From Anastatus disparis (Eukaryota; Arthropoda; Insecta; Hymenoptera; Eupelmidae), in assembly GCA_017163975.1 (NCBI GenBank), contig JAFFSR010000033.1, positions 636,001 to 700,000 of the forward strand: 64,000 nt of DNA, written 5' to 3'. The notes beneath the pieces were generated by a model that did not search any database, was not told the DNA's origin, and saw only the letters and a program-made list of their open reading frames with translations. A program made the position numbers and the translations under genes. Positions 1-10,530 of the stretch are shown here, in pieces (the first letter of the stretch is position 1; every line of letters begins with the position of its first letter).

Positions 1-199
1 CCTAACCTCTATCACTTAAGTTTTTCAAGGTTTTCTTGAAAACGAAGCAATAAAATTAATTCTTTCTTATCGAAGAAAATATTGCTTTTTTCATTACGAG
101 ATGCGGCTTTCTCTTCATTTTTTGCTAAAGTTATTAATTTCTGTAAAAAAACTAAATTCTTTGATTAGAAAAGGACAGAGATACGTGACCTCCTCTTAA
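1..199. mobile_element. Right half of a TTAA foldback MITE (family A)
   Basis: The stretch reads as one arm of a long palindromic non-autonomous DNA element. It ends in GACCTCCTCTTAA, so a TTAA lies at 196-199. The same arm occurs at 14295-14683, 25183-25573 and 35009-35397, each as a roughly 190-bp inverted repeat with TTAA at both ends. The other arm lies before the window start. No coding potential is seen. TTAA targeting is typical of piggyBac-like elements and some other DNA transposons; the superfamily cannot be set from the termini alone. Confidence 0.8.
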
Positions 200-208
200 A
201 GATATATT

Positions 209-598
209 TTAAGAGCAGGCCGGACTATCTGTCCTGGTCTTATAGTGTTTTTCATCATTTATATTGAAACCATTGGTTGTAATACTAAAAAAATGGCATC
301 CCACGATAGATACTAGTATAATAGGTAAATTTTATAATGAAAACAAAATAATTTTATCACGTGGTTTTTAAATAATATGAGACCTACTGAAAATCTAAAA
401 TATGACCAATCTTTTTTAGTAGGTCTCATATTATTCAAAAACTACATGATTAAATTATTTTGTTCTAATTATAAAATTTAACCATTATACTAGTATCTAG
501 CGGGGGCTGCAATTTTTTTCGTGTCATAGCCAATGGTGTTTACATAAATGATGAAAAATACTATTAGACAAAGATAGATTGTTTTGGCCTCTTTTTAA
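209..598. mobile_element. TTAA foldback MITE (family B)
   Basis: A palindromic element of about 390 bp with TTAA at 209-212 and 595-598. The left end (TTAAGAGCAGGCCGG) and the reverse complement of the right end (TTAAAAAGAGGCC) align, followed in both arms by CATCATTTAT. The core arms meet near 400 around AGTAGGTCTCATATTATT. The outer bases resemble family A (TTAAGAG..., CTGTCC), so the families are probably mobilised by the same transposase. It lies 9 bp from the family A copy at 1-199. Confidence 0.75.
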
Positions 599-987
599 GG
601 AAGTATTTCTAGTGGCATGCCGAGCTTGTGTTGGAGTACAAGCAAGCAGATGGACCCCACACAGTATAAAGCGTTTGAAATATTTCTGAAATATTTCAAA
701 AAATTTTATGCTGTGCGGGACAGCTCTGTAGTTTATATTTGTTAGTGATACAGTAGAAGATGTAGTTTCTGATTATAAAAGAGAAATCATGCCCTGATAA
801 GAATCTCATTCTTTACGGTATTAATTGTTTGAATTAAAAAATGAAAACAATGATTACATAATACAAGAACATAACGATAATTTACAAAAATATGCACATT
901 TAGGCAATATGAAACTGAAAATAAATTAATTTGCTATTTTAGTTGATAACGAAAAAAATATTATCTTTATTAAACTTAAAATATGAT
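599..987. other. Spacer with one hairpin
   Basis: No gene is seen. A strong inverted repeat at 655-719 pairs CCCCACACAGTATAAAG with the GC-rich end CTGTGCGGG, with a three-base turn between complementary AAATATTT runs. It may be a small foldback remnant. The rest is unremarkable AT-rich sequence. Confidence 0.5.
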
Positions 988-1348
988 TTAAGAGGCCGCC
1001 GTATTTCTCTGTCCTTTTCTGATTACAAAATTATTTTTTTTTTTAAACTAGCAGATAAAGGCAGAAATGAAGAGATAGTTTCGATTTGTATAATGAAAAT
1101 TGATACTTTCTTTTATAAAGATGGGTTAATTTTTTCGCTTTATTTTCGAGAAAAGTTTGAATAACTTATGAAATTAGAGATTAGAGGCAGAAAATACGAT
1201 TTTTAAGTTATTCAAACTTTTCTAGAAAAGCAAGCAATAAAATTAATTTATTCTCATCAGAGAAAATATTGCTATTCATTATATGCATTGAAACCATCTT
1301 TTGATTTCTGCCTCCAGTAACTAGTTTTCATAAGAAATAAATTTTAAA
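988..1348. mobile_element. Decayed TTAA foldback MITE
   Basis: The left end TTAAGAGGCCGCCGTATT continues into CTCTGTCCTTTTCTGATTA, closely matching the family A terminus. The right arm is recognisable as a degraded complement (TTCAAACTTTTCTAGAAAAG, TTCTGCCT) but its terminal bases are lost, so the right limit is approximate. A 73-codon frame inside it (943-1164) is only the arm read through. Confidence 0.6.
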
Positions 1349-1417
1349 TAGAGTCGGTAAAACAAGTATCTGTGTCGGTATACAGCAGTCTCTTAATTAT
1401 TAAAAATTGTTAATTTT

Positions 1418-2340
1418 TAAATTACTAATTTTTTATTCGCTTACTATATGTTCTATAGCTTTCCTTACCCCGTATAGATTTTTTACATCTGTTTACGGGA
1501 CACCTCGACCACCTGTGTGTTCCGGTGTTTTCGCGTTCGAAACCATACCTTTTTACCACGGAAGGTGTTCGTGTACCCGTGCAGGCCTACTCAGGCGGGG
1601 AGACTTGCTCCTTTTAAGCGCATCGAGAGCTCATACCAACCCGGCAGAACGTTCCGGCTCAACGATAGTAGTGGAGCAGTTGCATTCTGCCTTACCGACT
1701 CTCGAATAATAATCTGTGGTTTTTGTTAAACCGCAGAAAATCATTCGGGGTGGTCCACCACGGTGTTACTGAGTCCGAAAAATTCTCCACTTTTAATTAA
1801 AAATTGAAAAAATCCCGCCCCCACCGGGACTCGAACCCAGGCCCTCTGGGTGAGAGTCGGATGTTCTAGCCCCTAAGCCACCGTGGCTCTTTTTATTCGC
1901 TTACTATTTGTTATTCATTATTTTTCTTTATAGTTCAGTTAGATTCAGTTTTTAATTTTAAAAATAATTATTTAATAATGATTTAGTAATATAATATTTT
2001 TAAAAAAATTTTGCAGAAAAAAATTGTGTGTACCCAGGTTTGAACCTATGCCCTTAATTAAAGAACGTGGTATATAAAAATATGAGGTAATAAAAAACAT
2101 TTAAGTTAAAATTTAAATGTGATTGAACTTGTGGAGGGTTTGATAAGCATGTATTATTTTTTGTTTTGATCGTGGGTTCAAACCTCGGTAAACGCAATTT
2201 TTTTCTTAAAAATTTTAAAAAAAATATTTTATCACCAAATTATTATTAAATAATTTTTAAAATAAAAAACTGAATTTCACTGAATTATAAAGAAAAATAA
2301 TGAAAAACAAATAGTAAGCAAATAAAAAATTAGTAATTTA
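1418..2340. mobile_element. Foldback element with tRNA-like B boxes, split by a SINE
   Basis: Outer arms match as inverted repeats: 1418-1447 plus 1908 to about 2070 against about 2175-2340. Both arms carry a GGTTCAAACCT motif (complement near 2036-2048, direct near 2171-2183) resembling a tRNA B box, each followed by the same AT-rich tail. This looks like two head-to-head short tRNA-like retroposons or a foldback that captured one. Without the SINE at 1448-1889 the element is about 445 bp. Confidence 0.6.
1448..1889 (-). mobile_element. tRNA-derived SINE with 18-bp target duplication
   Basis: On the minus strand the element starts with a tRNA-like head (about 1889-1816). It has an A-box-like TGGCTTAGGGGC (1880-1869) and a perfect B box GGTTCGAGTCC (1837-1827). 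An unrelated GC-rich body of about 360 bp follows. It is flanked by the direct repeat TTTTTATTCGCTTACTAT at 1430-1447 and 1890-1907, the expected signature of LINE-mediated insertion. The 100-codon plus-strand frame across it (1407-1709) is incidental. The tRNA head is closest in general layout to tRNA-Glu(CTC), but its acceptor and anticodon stems do not pair well. Confidence 0.85.
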
Positions 2341-3424
2341 TTTAGCGCATTATTTTGCGATATTTTCATGGTACTTGACAAAATATCGCACAGAACAATA
2401 TAAGCAATCGCAGTGAGAAGTTCTTAGAATCCTCCAATATATATTTTTTTTCAATATGTTGTTTTGAATACGACAGAAAAATGATAGTTGAGGTCATTTT
2501 TAGTCACTAAGTTAATATTTTGAGGTTAATTTCATTTCTTCCGGCCAAAAATCGTACTGAATAAGATTAACAATCAGTATCAAGGAGGTTATCGGTCAGT
2601 GAATAAATTGTTAAGGTTACTTTGAAAAAGAAGTAGTTAAATTATAGTTTAGGATGGTAATAAAAAGACTACAGAAGTCTTTTTGGTCGAAAAATGATTT
2701 TTTTGAGCTTATTCTCGTATTTTATGGATGAATATGATATAAATCCGACTGAATATCAATATTTAGGGTTTTTTGGGTCGCTGAACGTGTTTTTGGTGTT
2801 ATTTTAATGATCAGAATGCAATTAAGCCTCTAAAATGCCATGAATCTATAAAATTTTCAGTTTTTTTATATTTTAGGTACTTTCCACCATTCCTACAGTT
2901 CAGCAAAAATTATAAATGATAGATTTTATGAAAATAAAAGTTTTTAGAAGCCACAAATAAAAATGCATTAATACAATGAATGTACAGGCCATTTTGAAAT
3001 TTTCAAAAATATTTTTAGGTTATGGTTGAGTCTCGTAAGGTTCTATATAGTCACTAAATATATATGTTTTACCGTCCTCGTTTACCTCGATTTGGAATTT
3101 TGGAGAACCATTAGAATCTGACGCCCCAAAGCGCCTTGTTTTTTTTCCCTTTTTATATTTTTATATATTATTATAATTTGCATTTTTATTTAATTTTATT
3201 TTCTTATTTTTCATTACTAATTGCTATATTTTTTATTATTATTTAATTATTTTAAAAATTTTTCATTTGAATTTGAATTTATTTTTTATCATCTCAAATT
3301 ATTTATTTATTTAATTATTTATTTGCTTTCAAATTAATGATTTCTTTTAAAAATATATTTTATTTTAAAGAATTATTAGATATTTATATTTTAATTTTAT
3401 TTAATTTATTAAAAAATCTACGTA
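2341..3424. other. AT-rich spacer, nothing recognised
   Basis: No frame of useful length, RNA gene or clear repeat was recognised. From about 3130 on it is nearly pure A/T with short TTATTT-like runs. Confidence 0.4.
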
Positions 3425-3664
3425 TTAAGGCATAGTAAGCGGGTGACCTATATACAAGGTTGTATACAAGTCAACGCACAGCTGGCTTACAGCGCGCGAG
3501 GCAACCTCACAGCGTGTTTACTATGTCTTAACATTTAAGCGTATAAGAGCGAGCGAGACGGAGAAATAAAACTCCGAAACTTTGTAAAGCTTGTAAGCGC
3601 GCGCAACTTTAAAAGCTCTCCACCATTGTAAGAGAGATGAAGAGAAGCTCTGCGCGTATAAAAG
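3425..3664 (+). promoter_or_regulatory. TATA-type promoter region, LTR-like
   Basis: This GC-richer island in AT-rich DNA contains TATAAAAG at 3657-3664, about 35-60 bp before the first structured repeat. An imperfect inverted repeat (TTAAGGCATAGTAAGC near 3427-3442, complement near 3518-3533) and an AATAAA near 3565 precede it. The layout resembles the U3/R part of a retroelement LTR or another Pol II promoter. No matching second LTR was found, so this is inference. Confidence 0.45.
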
Positions 3665-3701
3665 CACGAGTCTCGCTGACTCGCGCGCCTTATTCTTGAA
3701 T

Positions 3702-4053
3702 CAACTCAGACCGGTAAGAATTGGGATATACAAGCGCTTAGGCTTAACGCCCTTTGTTTACCTGAGTTGACATTTAATTAAGAATTTAATATTGATTTCT
3801 TGGCCGTAGAATATTTTGGCTTAGCAATTGGGACATACAAGCGCTTAAGCTTAACGCCCTTTGTTTTTTAAAAGCAAAAATTAAAATAAACTTAATTTAC
3901 TAAACCGATAACAATTGGGACATATAAGCGCCTATACTTAACGCCTTTTGTTATCTAAGGTTTTTATTAAAAAAGAAATTCAAATTGAGCTCGGTTGACT
4001 CTGGGGACATACAAGCGCTTTAGGCTTAACTTCCCAGGTTAATATTAAGAGCT
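3702..4053 (+). ncRNA. Four tandem stem-loops with a conserved loop
   Basis: Four units at 3702-3769, 3813-3881, 3902-3963 and 3988-4053 share a core close to GGGACATACAAGCGCTTAGG followed by CTTAACGCCC. The outer stems differ in sequence yet pair in each unit: CAACTCAG/CTGAGTTG, ATTTTGGCTT with AAAGCAAAAAT (one mismatch), GATAACAA/TTGTTATC plus AAACC/GGTTT, and CTGGG/CCCAG plus AGCTC/GAGCT. An inner AAGC...GCTT pairing is also kept (AAG...CTT in unit 3). Conserved loops with covarying stems are the mark of a selected RNA structure rather than plain tandem duplication. The TATA box at 3657 gives the strand. The loops share GGCTTAAC with the modules at 24.7-25.1 kb in their sense orientation. 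The function is unknown; a leader or packaging element of a retroelement is the simplest guess. Confidence 0.65.
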
Positions 4054-4131
4054 TTCAAATAAAATTAAATAAATTGAGCTTACATCTTTAAAGAGCTTCT
4101 CTTTTTGTCTCACCGGAGGTTTATTTTTTTG

Positions 4132-4133
<2 letters not shown>

Positions 4134-4189
<56 letters not shown>
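4134..4189. repeat. (TA)n microsatellite
   Basis: About 28 TA units directly abut a TGGGACGTTTCA foldback terminus at 4189, as expected for an element that targets TA. Confidence 0.95.
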
Positions 4190-4191
<2 letters not shown>

Positions 4192-4480
4192 GACGTTTCA
4201 TGTCAACTCGACTGACAAAAAAATAGAATTTGCTGAAAATCCGTGAAGAGGTTCCATTTGATACCCAAAATATACAAAAAAATTTTTAGAGGCATAGGCC
4301 AAAGGGATTACGAGTAATAAGTAATAGAATATTGTGATTTTTCAAATTTTTTTGTTAAATTACCAACTTAATTATTTTTTTCCTCAGAAACTAAGGATTT
4401 TAGAGATTTACTTATAAATATATTTATTGTTGCAAATGATGAGTAGAATCTACACAAATTTTTTTAAATCTCAGAATTGC
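4189..4480. mobile_element. End fragment of a TA-targeting foldback element
   Basis: The sequence starts TGGGACGTTTCATGTCAACTC and follows the left arm of the 3-kb foldback at 27954-30941 (ATAGAATT..., ATACCCAAAATATACAAAAAAA, TTTAGAGG) with drift until about 4480. No matching right end is seen nearby, so it is a truncated copy. Confidence 0.7.
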
Positions 4481-5880
4481 TGTCTTCTGATTGGTTCATT
4501 TTGTACTTTCATGTAATTTTGAATTTCTGGTGTTCGACCAGGTTGATTTCACTCAGGTTGCACTATGTTATGTCTTTTCATAATATCTTGAAGTGAGCTT
4601 TGTCTCATCTTAGGCATAGAACTGAGAGAAGAGCTATAGAACTTTGAATATTAAAAAATAAAACAGAATTTTCAATTCAAAACATATATGCTGTGGATTT
4701 GGTTCTTCGCTTATAGATAATGCAATATACGAACAAATGATTTTTAAATATCTTAAAAGAGATCTATTTCTTAATAATTTAATTATCAATTTAGAACCTG
4801 AATTGAAATATCAACTGTTCATTATTTAGACAACCTCAAAATACACTCGTAACCAAAACATATTTATGTGTTTCAATAACTTGTTATTATAATGATTTTA
4901 AATATGTGTTGAAAAATTTTTTTAATACATATTATTTATTTAGAATTAATATTTATATCATATATCTAGAAGTAAAAATAATGAAGTAAAATAAATTCTA
5001 TAGGCATGAAATTGATTTAATATAAAAATTTATTACGAATTCAAAGAATGTTTTATTTATAGATTGTGGAACTTTTGGCAAGTATTTTTTGATTTGATCC
5101 TCATTCTAGTGACATTTTAATTTTGCAAATAGACTATTCATTGAGAAAATTTAAAAATATATTTAGGAATTGATATTTATATCATATATCTGGAAATAAA
5201 AGAAATTAAATTAAATTAATTCAAGATGCATAAAATTTATTCATTATAAAATATTACAAAATTAAAAAATTTTGTATTCGTGGATTGTCAAACTGTTGAC
5301 AAGTACTTTTTCATTTTATTTTTATTCTAGTGACATTTTAATTTTCAAATACTTTTCAACTTAAAAAAAATAATTATAATAAATGAAAATATGATAGAGC
5401 GATGATTAGTTCTATTTTTACAATCATTACCCAAAATAAGAATATCAAAAGTCTTTTCCTTTTAGAAGGATGTTATGTAGTGATGATTATTATTATTTTT
5501 GTCATTAATTATACTATAATTAAAAATAAACATATAGCAATGACTAATAGTATAAGGTAATTAAGAATGATAATCTAAACCAATATTTAAAGCTATTTCT
5601 GCTGCATCTTAATTATTTCAGTTACTAGAAAATATTAACCATAATAAAAATAATAATAATAATCAGTATTATGATCATCATCATTATCATAAAATATTTA
5701 ATAATCAAAATAAAAACTATAATAATGACCAATACTTTAATCTTTTAACATCCTAACTTTAAACAATATGAAGTATGTTTTATTTAGGAAAATGTTATTT
5801 AATAATAATATTTATTTTTATCCTTAAATATATAATTTAATCAAAATTAAGCAAATAATAACTTTTCTTTCCATTGGTCG
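4481..5880. repeat. AT-rich spacer with a 220-bp direct duplication
   Basis: About 4935-5130 and 5160-5350 are diverged direct copies; both contain TTTATATCATATATCT and later TTCTAGTGACATTTTAATTTT. The rest is AT-rich with short ATAATAAT runs. No gene is seen. Confidence 0.55.
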
Positions 5881-5894
5881 AAGACAGAGAAAAA

Positions 5895-8800
5895 TTATAA
5901 AATAACAGTGTCTGTATAAAAATTATATTCAGAATATAGTTTTGCTCTTATGGTACCATCAATTGGAATCAAACAGTGCTGGTCCTGAAGATGTTGTACC
6001 CGTCTGTTATTGTGAAACCGTTTGGCTAAAAATTTTTTAGTTTGATCATAATTTTTCTGGGTAGAATATTTGAAGGTTATATTCGGCATTCTTTCAGTTG
6101 TGCTTAGCCGATGAAATAGATCTTCACTTGTCAAAATTGGCTCAATTGTTGATCTCTGTAGGCTTGCTCTAAGAGCTCCTCTTTTTACTGTTGCCCCAAG
6201 ACCATCACATGGACCTTTCCCATGGGCTGTGGGATGAAAATGCATTCAGCGTCTGATCCAAAATCCATTTTATGATGAGCTAAATTAATAACATTTTTGA
6301 AATTCTTATACTGTTGGGGGGCACCGTCAGAGAAATAATAAATCTTTTTTATGGAAGAAAATTCATCATTCAAAAAATTCCGAATTATTTTATGAAACGA
6401 ATAAACTGCTACAGCATCATGAATTAAGCAATCAGAAATTATAACCAAACTTTTATGTTTTGTGATTTCATTTTCTTTGTAATAAATTACGACATTATAG
6501 ATTGTAGCTTGGGCGTTATTCCAATGGAAACCAGGAGCAGCATCTTGAATCGTGAACGCGTAATTTTCGACAAAGTCCACAATTATTTGAAATTCATGTG
6601 GTTCCAGATGGTCCTTTAATTTTCTTGAATATGAAGATTGTTTGGATGCTATTGTTGCATGAGGAAGTAATCCTTTTACTTTTTCACAAAAATATTTTAC
6701 AAATTCAGGCGTTTCCTTGATTAAAGTTTCTAAAGTTGTTTGTGGATTATTAATCCACTGCTTGAAAGAAATTGAGGTGACGTAATTATCTTCAAACACT
6801 TTTAATAAGAATTTCTCTAGATTGATAGATCCTGAACATTTCTCGCAGTTGTTTAAATAACACAAGTCAGATGGTGATTCACAAATTAAAAAATCAAAAC
6901 AATCTACATATGATGTTATTTTCTGTTCTTCATTTTTTGTAAAATTAGATAAATGACTATCTGTAAAAAAAAATAAGCTTTCAAAATTGGAAGTACTATT
7001 ATTTATATTAAGATATATGATCATAATAAATTAAAGTACCTTAAATCATCAACTTTACATTTTGATGATAAGAACAAACATACACGCTGTAAGTCCCACT
7101 GCTTCCTGCTAACACACAGTTTTTAGGACGCAACATAGTAAATTTTGTGAGACCAATTTTATTCTCTGGAAATTCCAATTTATAAAGCTGATAGAATTCC
7201 GTTAAATTCAACAGAATCAGTCGCTTTTGAAGTTTCTCTTTAATTCCATCACTATTTCTTGTACATATTACATCCTTCATGCCAGGTATAGTCCAAGTTA
7301 TATCATCTCTTAAAAGTTCGTAAATGAAGAGATTATATCACAAGATATGGATTTACCTAAGCAGAAAATATTTTATGTAAAACGAAATATTCATGATATT
7401 ATTCATTATAAACAACTTTTGTTTGTTTAAAATATTTTTAATACCTATTTAGCTAACATGGTTAATTTGATTATAGACACTTAAAAATATTTTATTTTAA
7501 ATAGTTAAAATAAAAAGAAATAATGTAAATGTTATCAATGTATTAGAAGCACATCTTATATTATTTCTAAAGTATAATAAAGAAATATTTTAAATGCCAA
7601 TATTAGGTAATATTTAATTTATTATTTTCATTTAAACACAATAACTTTAAAGATACCAAAACTTAACAGATTTAAAAAATTCGAAAAAGAATTTTCTTTA
7701 TATTTTGCATTTGCTTCTCTTACCATAAAATTATTATTCGATATTTATAAATTAAAATATTAAAAGAAAATTGAAATTACATACAAATACTAAAGTAAAT
7801 ACCTATTTTATGATAAGGTGATGACAAAATCCCCTTGTCTTCGATAAGACTACGAGCATATTTGATCATATGATAAGAAGCATCAAAATATTGTTTCATT
7901 TGAGTATAACTCCATGTGATTGGCAACATTGTAATAATTTATATTTGATTATCTCTTGACGTTGATGGATCATGGAAAATTACTTTCAAGTTATTTAGTA
8001 ATCCAATAGAATCATTGATAATATGCGGTGGTAAAGCAATTGCTGCACAAGTGTCATCCATTCTCAACTTTACAGACAGAAACTTTACAGACAAGAAAAT
8101 ACTAAATAAGAAACATGCGAGAAAGATATTATAAAAGCAAATTCAAAAAATTAAAATACATAATCCAATAAATGTCATTTAAATTTTTAACGCATCTTAA
8201 GTTTTACAGAACTAGAAAGCTACTACAAAATAATGATTGTTGACAAACACATAATGAAACTACAATAAGAGCTATTTATGTGATGCATCTTATAGGAAGA
8301 ATTAAATGTTTTAAATACTAATACTCTGAATAAATATTTTTAATTTTGTGAGAATATTTAAAATTTATATATTTTAGTTGATATTTGCAATTAACGGTTA
8401 CCTACATATTAAACTTTCAATAGGATTTTTGTAAGTTACACTTCTTTGCTATTATAATATTCGTTATAAAATCAAATAATTTTTTGTTTTAAAATAAAGT
8501 AATAACATGCAAAATTAACATAAAACAGAAGCAACTATAACTTAAATATTAAACATTCATTAAATTTGGTTATAACTTCAATATAACTTTATAAATAAAT
8601 AGTTAAATTTTTAGAACGATTAACGGTTTCATAATTATAATATAATATTTTAAATTTGTAATTTTAATGATATTTATTATATAAAATGAAAATTTCAGTT
8701 TTATATCTTACTTTTGAAACCGCTGGAGGTTATAAAATTTTAACTATTTATTTGTGAAATTATATTGAAGTTGTAAATTAAATTTTAAAGCATTTGTTAA

Positions 8801-9282
8801 TAAACAGTTTTTTATGATGTAAGGAGTCGACAACTACCTTAAACAGAAATTGTGGGAATTAAACTTTACCATTTTTATTACATCTAAAATAAATAGCATG
8901 CAAAATTTACATAAAACAGAAGCAACTATAACCTAAATATTAAACATTCAACATAAATTTTGTTAATAAGTTTTTTTTGCCAATAATATTATGCCTAGAA
9001 TTAAATAATTGCATGCAAGATTTATAGAAAAGATATTAATTAATTATAAAAAATAATTTTCATAAAATATTCAATAGATGAACACCAACATTGCAGGTCA
9101 TTATAATCTTTATAAGCACGTTTTCTGCATGTCGAACATATTCTTTCATCTAATGTAACATTAATCAAAACTTTTTTAATATTTTCTGACACTTTCTGTA
9201 ATGACTTAGTTTTATGATGATTCTTCGATTTATAAGGATTACAACATTTATTATAACTCACTAATTTACTTGAAAATCCCAT
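5895..9282 (-). pseudogene. Decayed DDD transposase (HGKG family, Sola-like), multi-piece
   Basis: Pieces in order on the minus strand are: 9282-9040, a cysteine-rich N-terminal segment (CCNP, CSTC) probably binding zinc; about 8055-7802, with one in-frame stop, containing a YARSL-type segment also found in the copy at 40.7-42.7 kb; 7280-7041, with LRPKNCVLAGSSGTYSVYVC; 7024-6185, with acidic candidates in VDFVENY and FSDGAPQQY; and 6245-5895, with AHGKGPCDG. The last two pieces are joined by a one-base frame break just before HGKG. A pyrimidine-rich acceptor (TTTTTTTTTACAG) lies near 6964, so at least one interruption may be an intron. The same domain order occurs at 40.7-42.7 kb. The catalytic assignment is inference from a family with D, D and HGKG..DG motifs. 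Terminal repeats were not found. It is not functional as it stands. Confidence 0.65.
8571..8774. repeat. Short foldback (60-bp arms)
   Basis: Arms at 8571-8630 and 8715-8774 are inverted complements (for example AGTTAAATTTTTAG against TAAAATTTTAACT, and CGGTTTC against GAAACCG) around an 85-bp AT-rich centre. It lies in a gap between coding pieces of the transposase, either an intron or a later insertion. A direct duplicate of TAAAACAGAAGCAACTATAA occurs at about 8522 and 8909. Confidence 0.55.
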
Positions 9283-9446
9283 TTTAATATTTAAATATTT
9301 TGTTATATTATATTTATTATAATTGATTGATAAAAATTAAACATCGATGTTATTGTTGTAAACTCGAGCATGAAAAACCATAAAGTGACAAATTCTGAGT
9401 ACGGAATCAAACATAAGAGAATGGAAGCTCGGTCGGGACTGGGGAC

Positions 9447-9575
9447 TGGAGAATTGCTCCAAAACGATAAATTTAGTGTATCGATATATGCTATCTTTGT
9501 TCAGCACATTGATTTTATATCTTCTGTCTCTGTGATACAGATTTGTGCAATTTTCTAGAGCGACCCCCTTGGGAC
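9447..9575. mobile_element. 120-bp hairpin MITE, copy 1
   Basis: It shares most of GATAAA.TTAGTGTATCGAT and the following 90 bases, ending TAGAGCGACCCCC, with the copy at 10409-10530. Its termini are weaker inverted repeats (GAATTGCTC against GAGCGACCC) than those of the second copy. An internal hairpin CTCTGTGATACAG is kept. No coding capacity. Confidence 0.65.
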
Positions 9576-10196
9576 ATCGCGATCACGCACATACATACAT
9601 GTAGTATGTTATACGGTTGGTGGTGCTATACATCTATACTACATAAGTAAGAGAACAATTTATGTATCTCTAATCCTAAAGAAATAACCTCTCTGATTGG
9701 TTAAACTCATTATTATCCTATAAAATACTTAAACGAAAAATGATTAGATTCGAATGTATGGAAGTAACTCAAGTAATGATTGTGTCATCTGTCTGTTTTC
9801 TCATCATGAGAAAAACAAGACGGAATGATGTTTGATTCATCTAAGTTGAGAACTGAGAACTGAGTAACGACTACAACTTTCTGCCTGAGGTCCGAATTTA
9901 TAGTCGTTGTTCAAACTCAAGCATTGAGGTTTAAATTCATAAACAAAACTGAAGTACTGGTTACATCCTGTGTCTTTTTTTGTTATCATGAGAGAAGCAG
10001 AGACAGAATGAGATTTGAGTAATGAATCTTTACTTGAGTTGGGTCTATGAATTCGAACCTGAAAGACGGAATGAGATTTTATTATGAGAGAGACAAAGAC
10101 AGAACGATGTTTGAGAATGGAGCATACTCAATGCTTGAGTTTGAGCAACGACTATAAATTCGGGCCTAAGGTTGGAATTCAAACTCAAGTACCTGC
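9576..10196. repeat. Degenerate GACGGAATGA repeats
   Basis: Several loosely repeated blocks carry TCATGAGA, GA(C/G)(A/G)GAATGA and a short AAATTCGGGCC-type segment, at about 9790-9890, 9985-10040 and 10060-10160. They look like diverged copies of one 100-250 bp unit. No gene is seen. Confidence 0.4.
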
Positions 10197-10275
10197 ACAG
10201 CATGAAAGATTGCTGCAAGGTTTTAGTAATAAGAATTTTATTACTGAAACCTTGCAGCAACCTTTCATGCTGTGT
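10197..10275. other. Near-perfect 79-nt hairpin, precursor-miRNA-like
   Basis: The left arm CACAGCATGAAAGATTGCTG and onward (to 10233) pairs with the right arm ending CAACCTTTCATGCTGTG (10275) over about 37 bp with few mismatches and a very short loop. The size fits a miRNA precursor, but it fits a tiny foldback element equally well because foldbacks abound here. Both strands fold, so orientation is undetermined. Confidence 0.55.
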
Positions 10276-10408
10276 GGGCAATAACTCAACTCAAATTACG
10301 GTGTTACTTACGTATCGATGTTACTTGAGTAACGTTTATAAATTTAAAAAAATATGTTTAAATTTAGCTAGGGTAAAGATTTTAATCAAGGGGCGCGGTA
10401 GCGCCTTA

Positions 10409-10530
10409 GGGGGCTGCTCCTGAGCGATAAACTTAGTGTATCGATATATGCTATCTTTGTTCAGCACATTGATTTCATATCTTCTGTCTCTGTGATACAG
10501 AGCTGTGCAATTTTGTAGAGCAGCCCCCCC
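10409..10530. mobile_element. 120-bp hairpin MITE, copy 2
   Basis: Perfect 11-bp inverted ends GGGGGCTGCTC (10409-10419) and GAGCAGCCCCC (10518-10528) bound the sequence shared with 9447-9575. It is flanked by GC-rich bases unlike the surroundings. The fold CTCTGTGATACAGAG lies inside. Confidence 0.7.

Noticed and set aside
1..10. CCTAACCTCT at the window start as insect telomere repeat
   Set aside because: A single unit only; it is the centre of the family A foldback, where it recurs in other copies.
1407..1729. Protein-coding frames of 70-100 codons
   Set aside because: They cross the SINE and its target repeat and have no recognisable sequence; explained by the retroposon.
1816..1890. 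Functional tRNA-Glu gene
   Set aside because: B box is perfect, but acceptor and anticodon stems do not pair properly, and the segment is the head of a SINE with target duplications.
3702..4053. Self-cleaving hammerhead ribozymes
   Set aside because: No CUGAUGA or GAAA core elements are present in the units.
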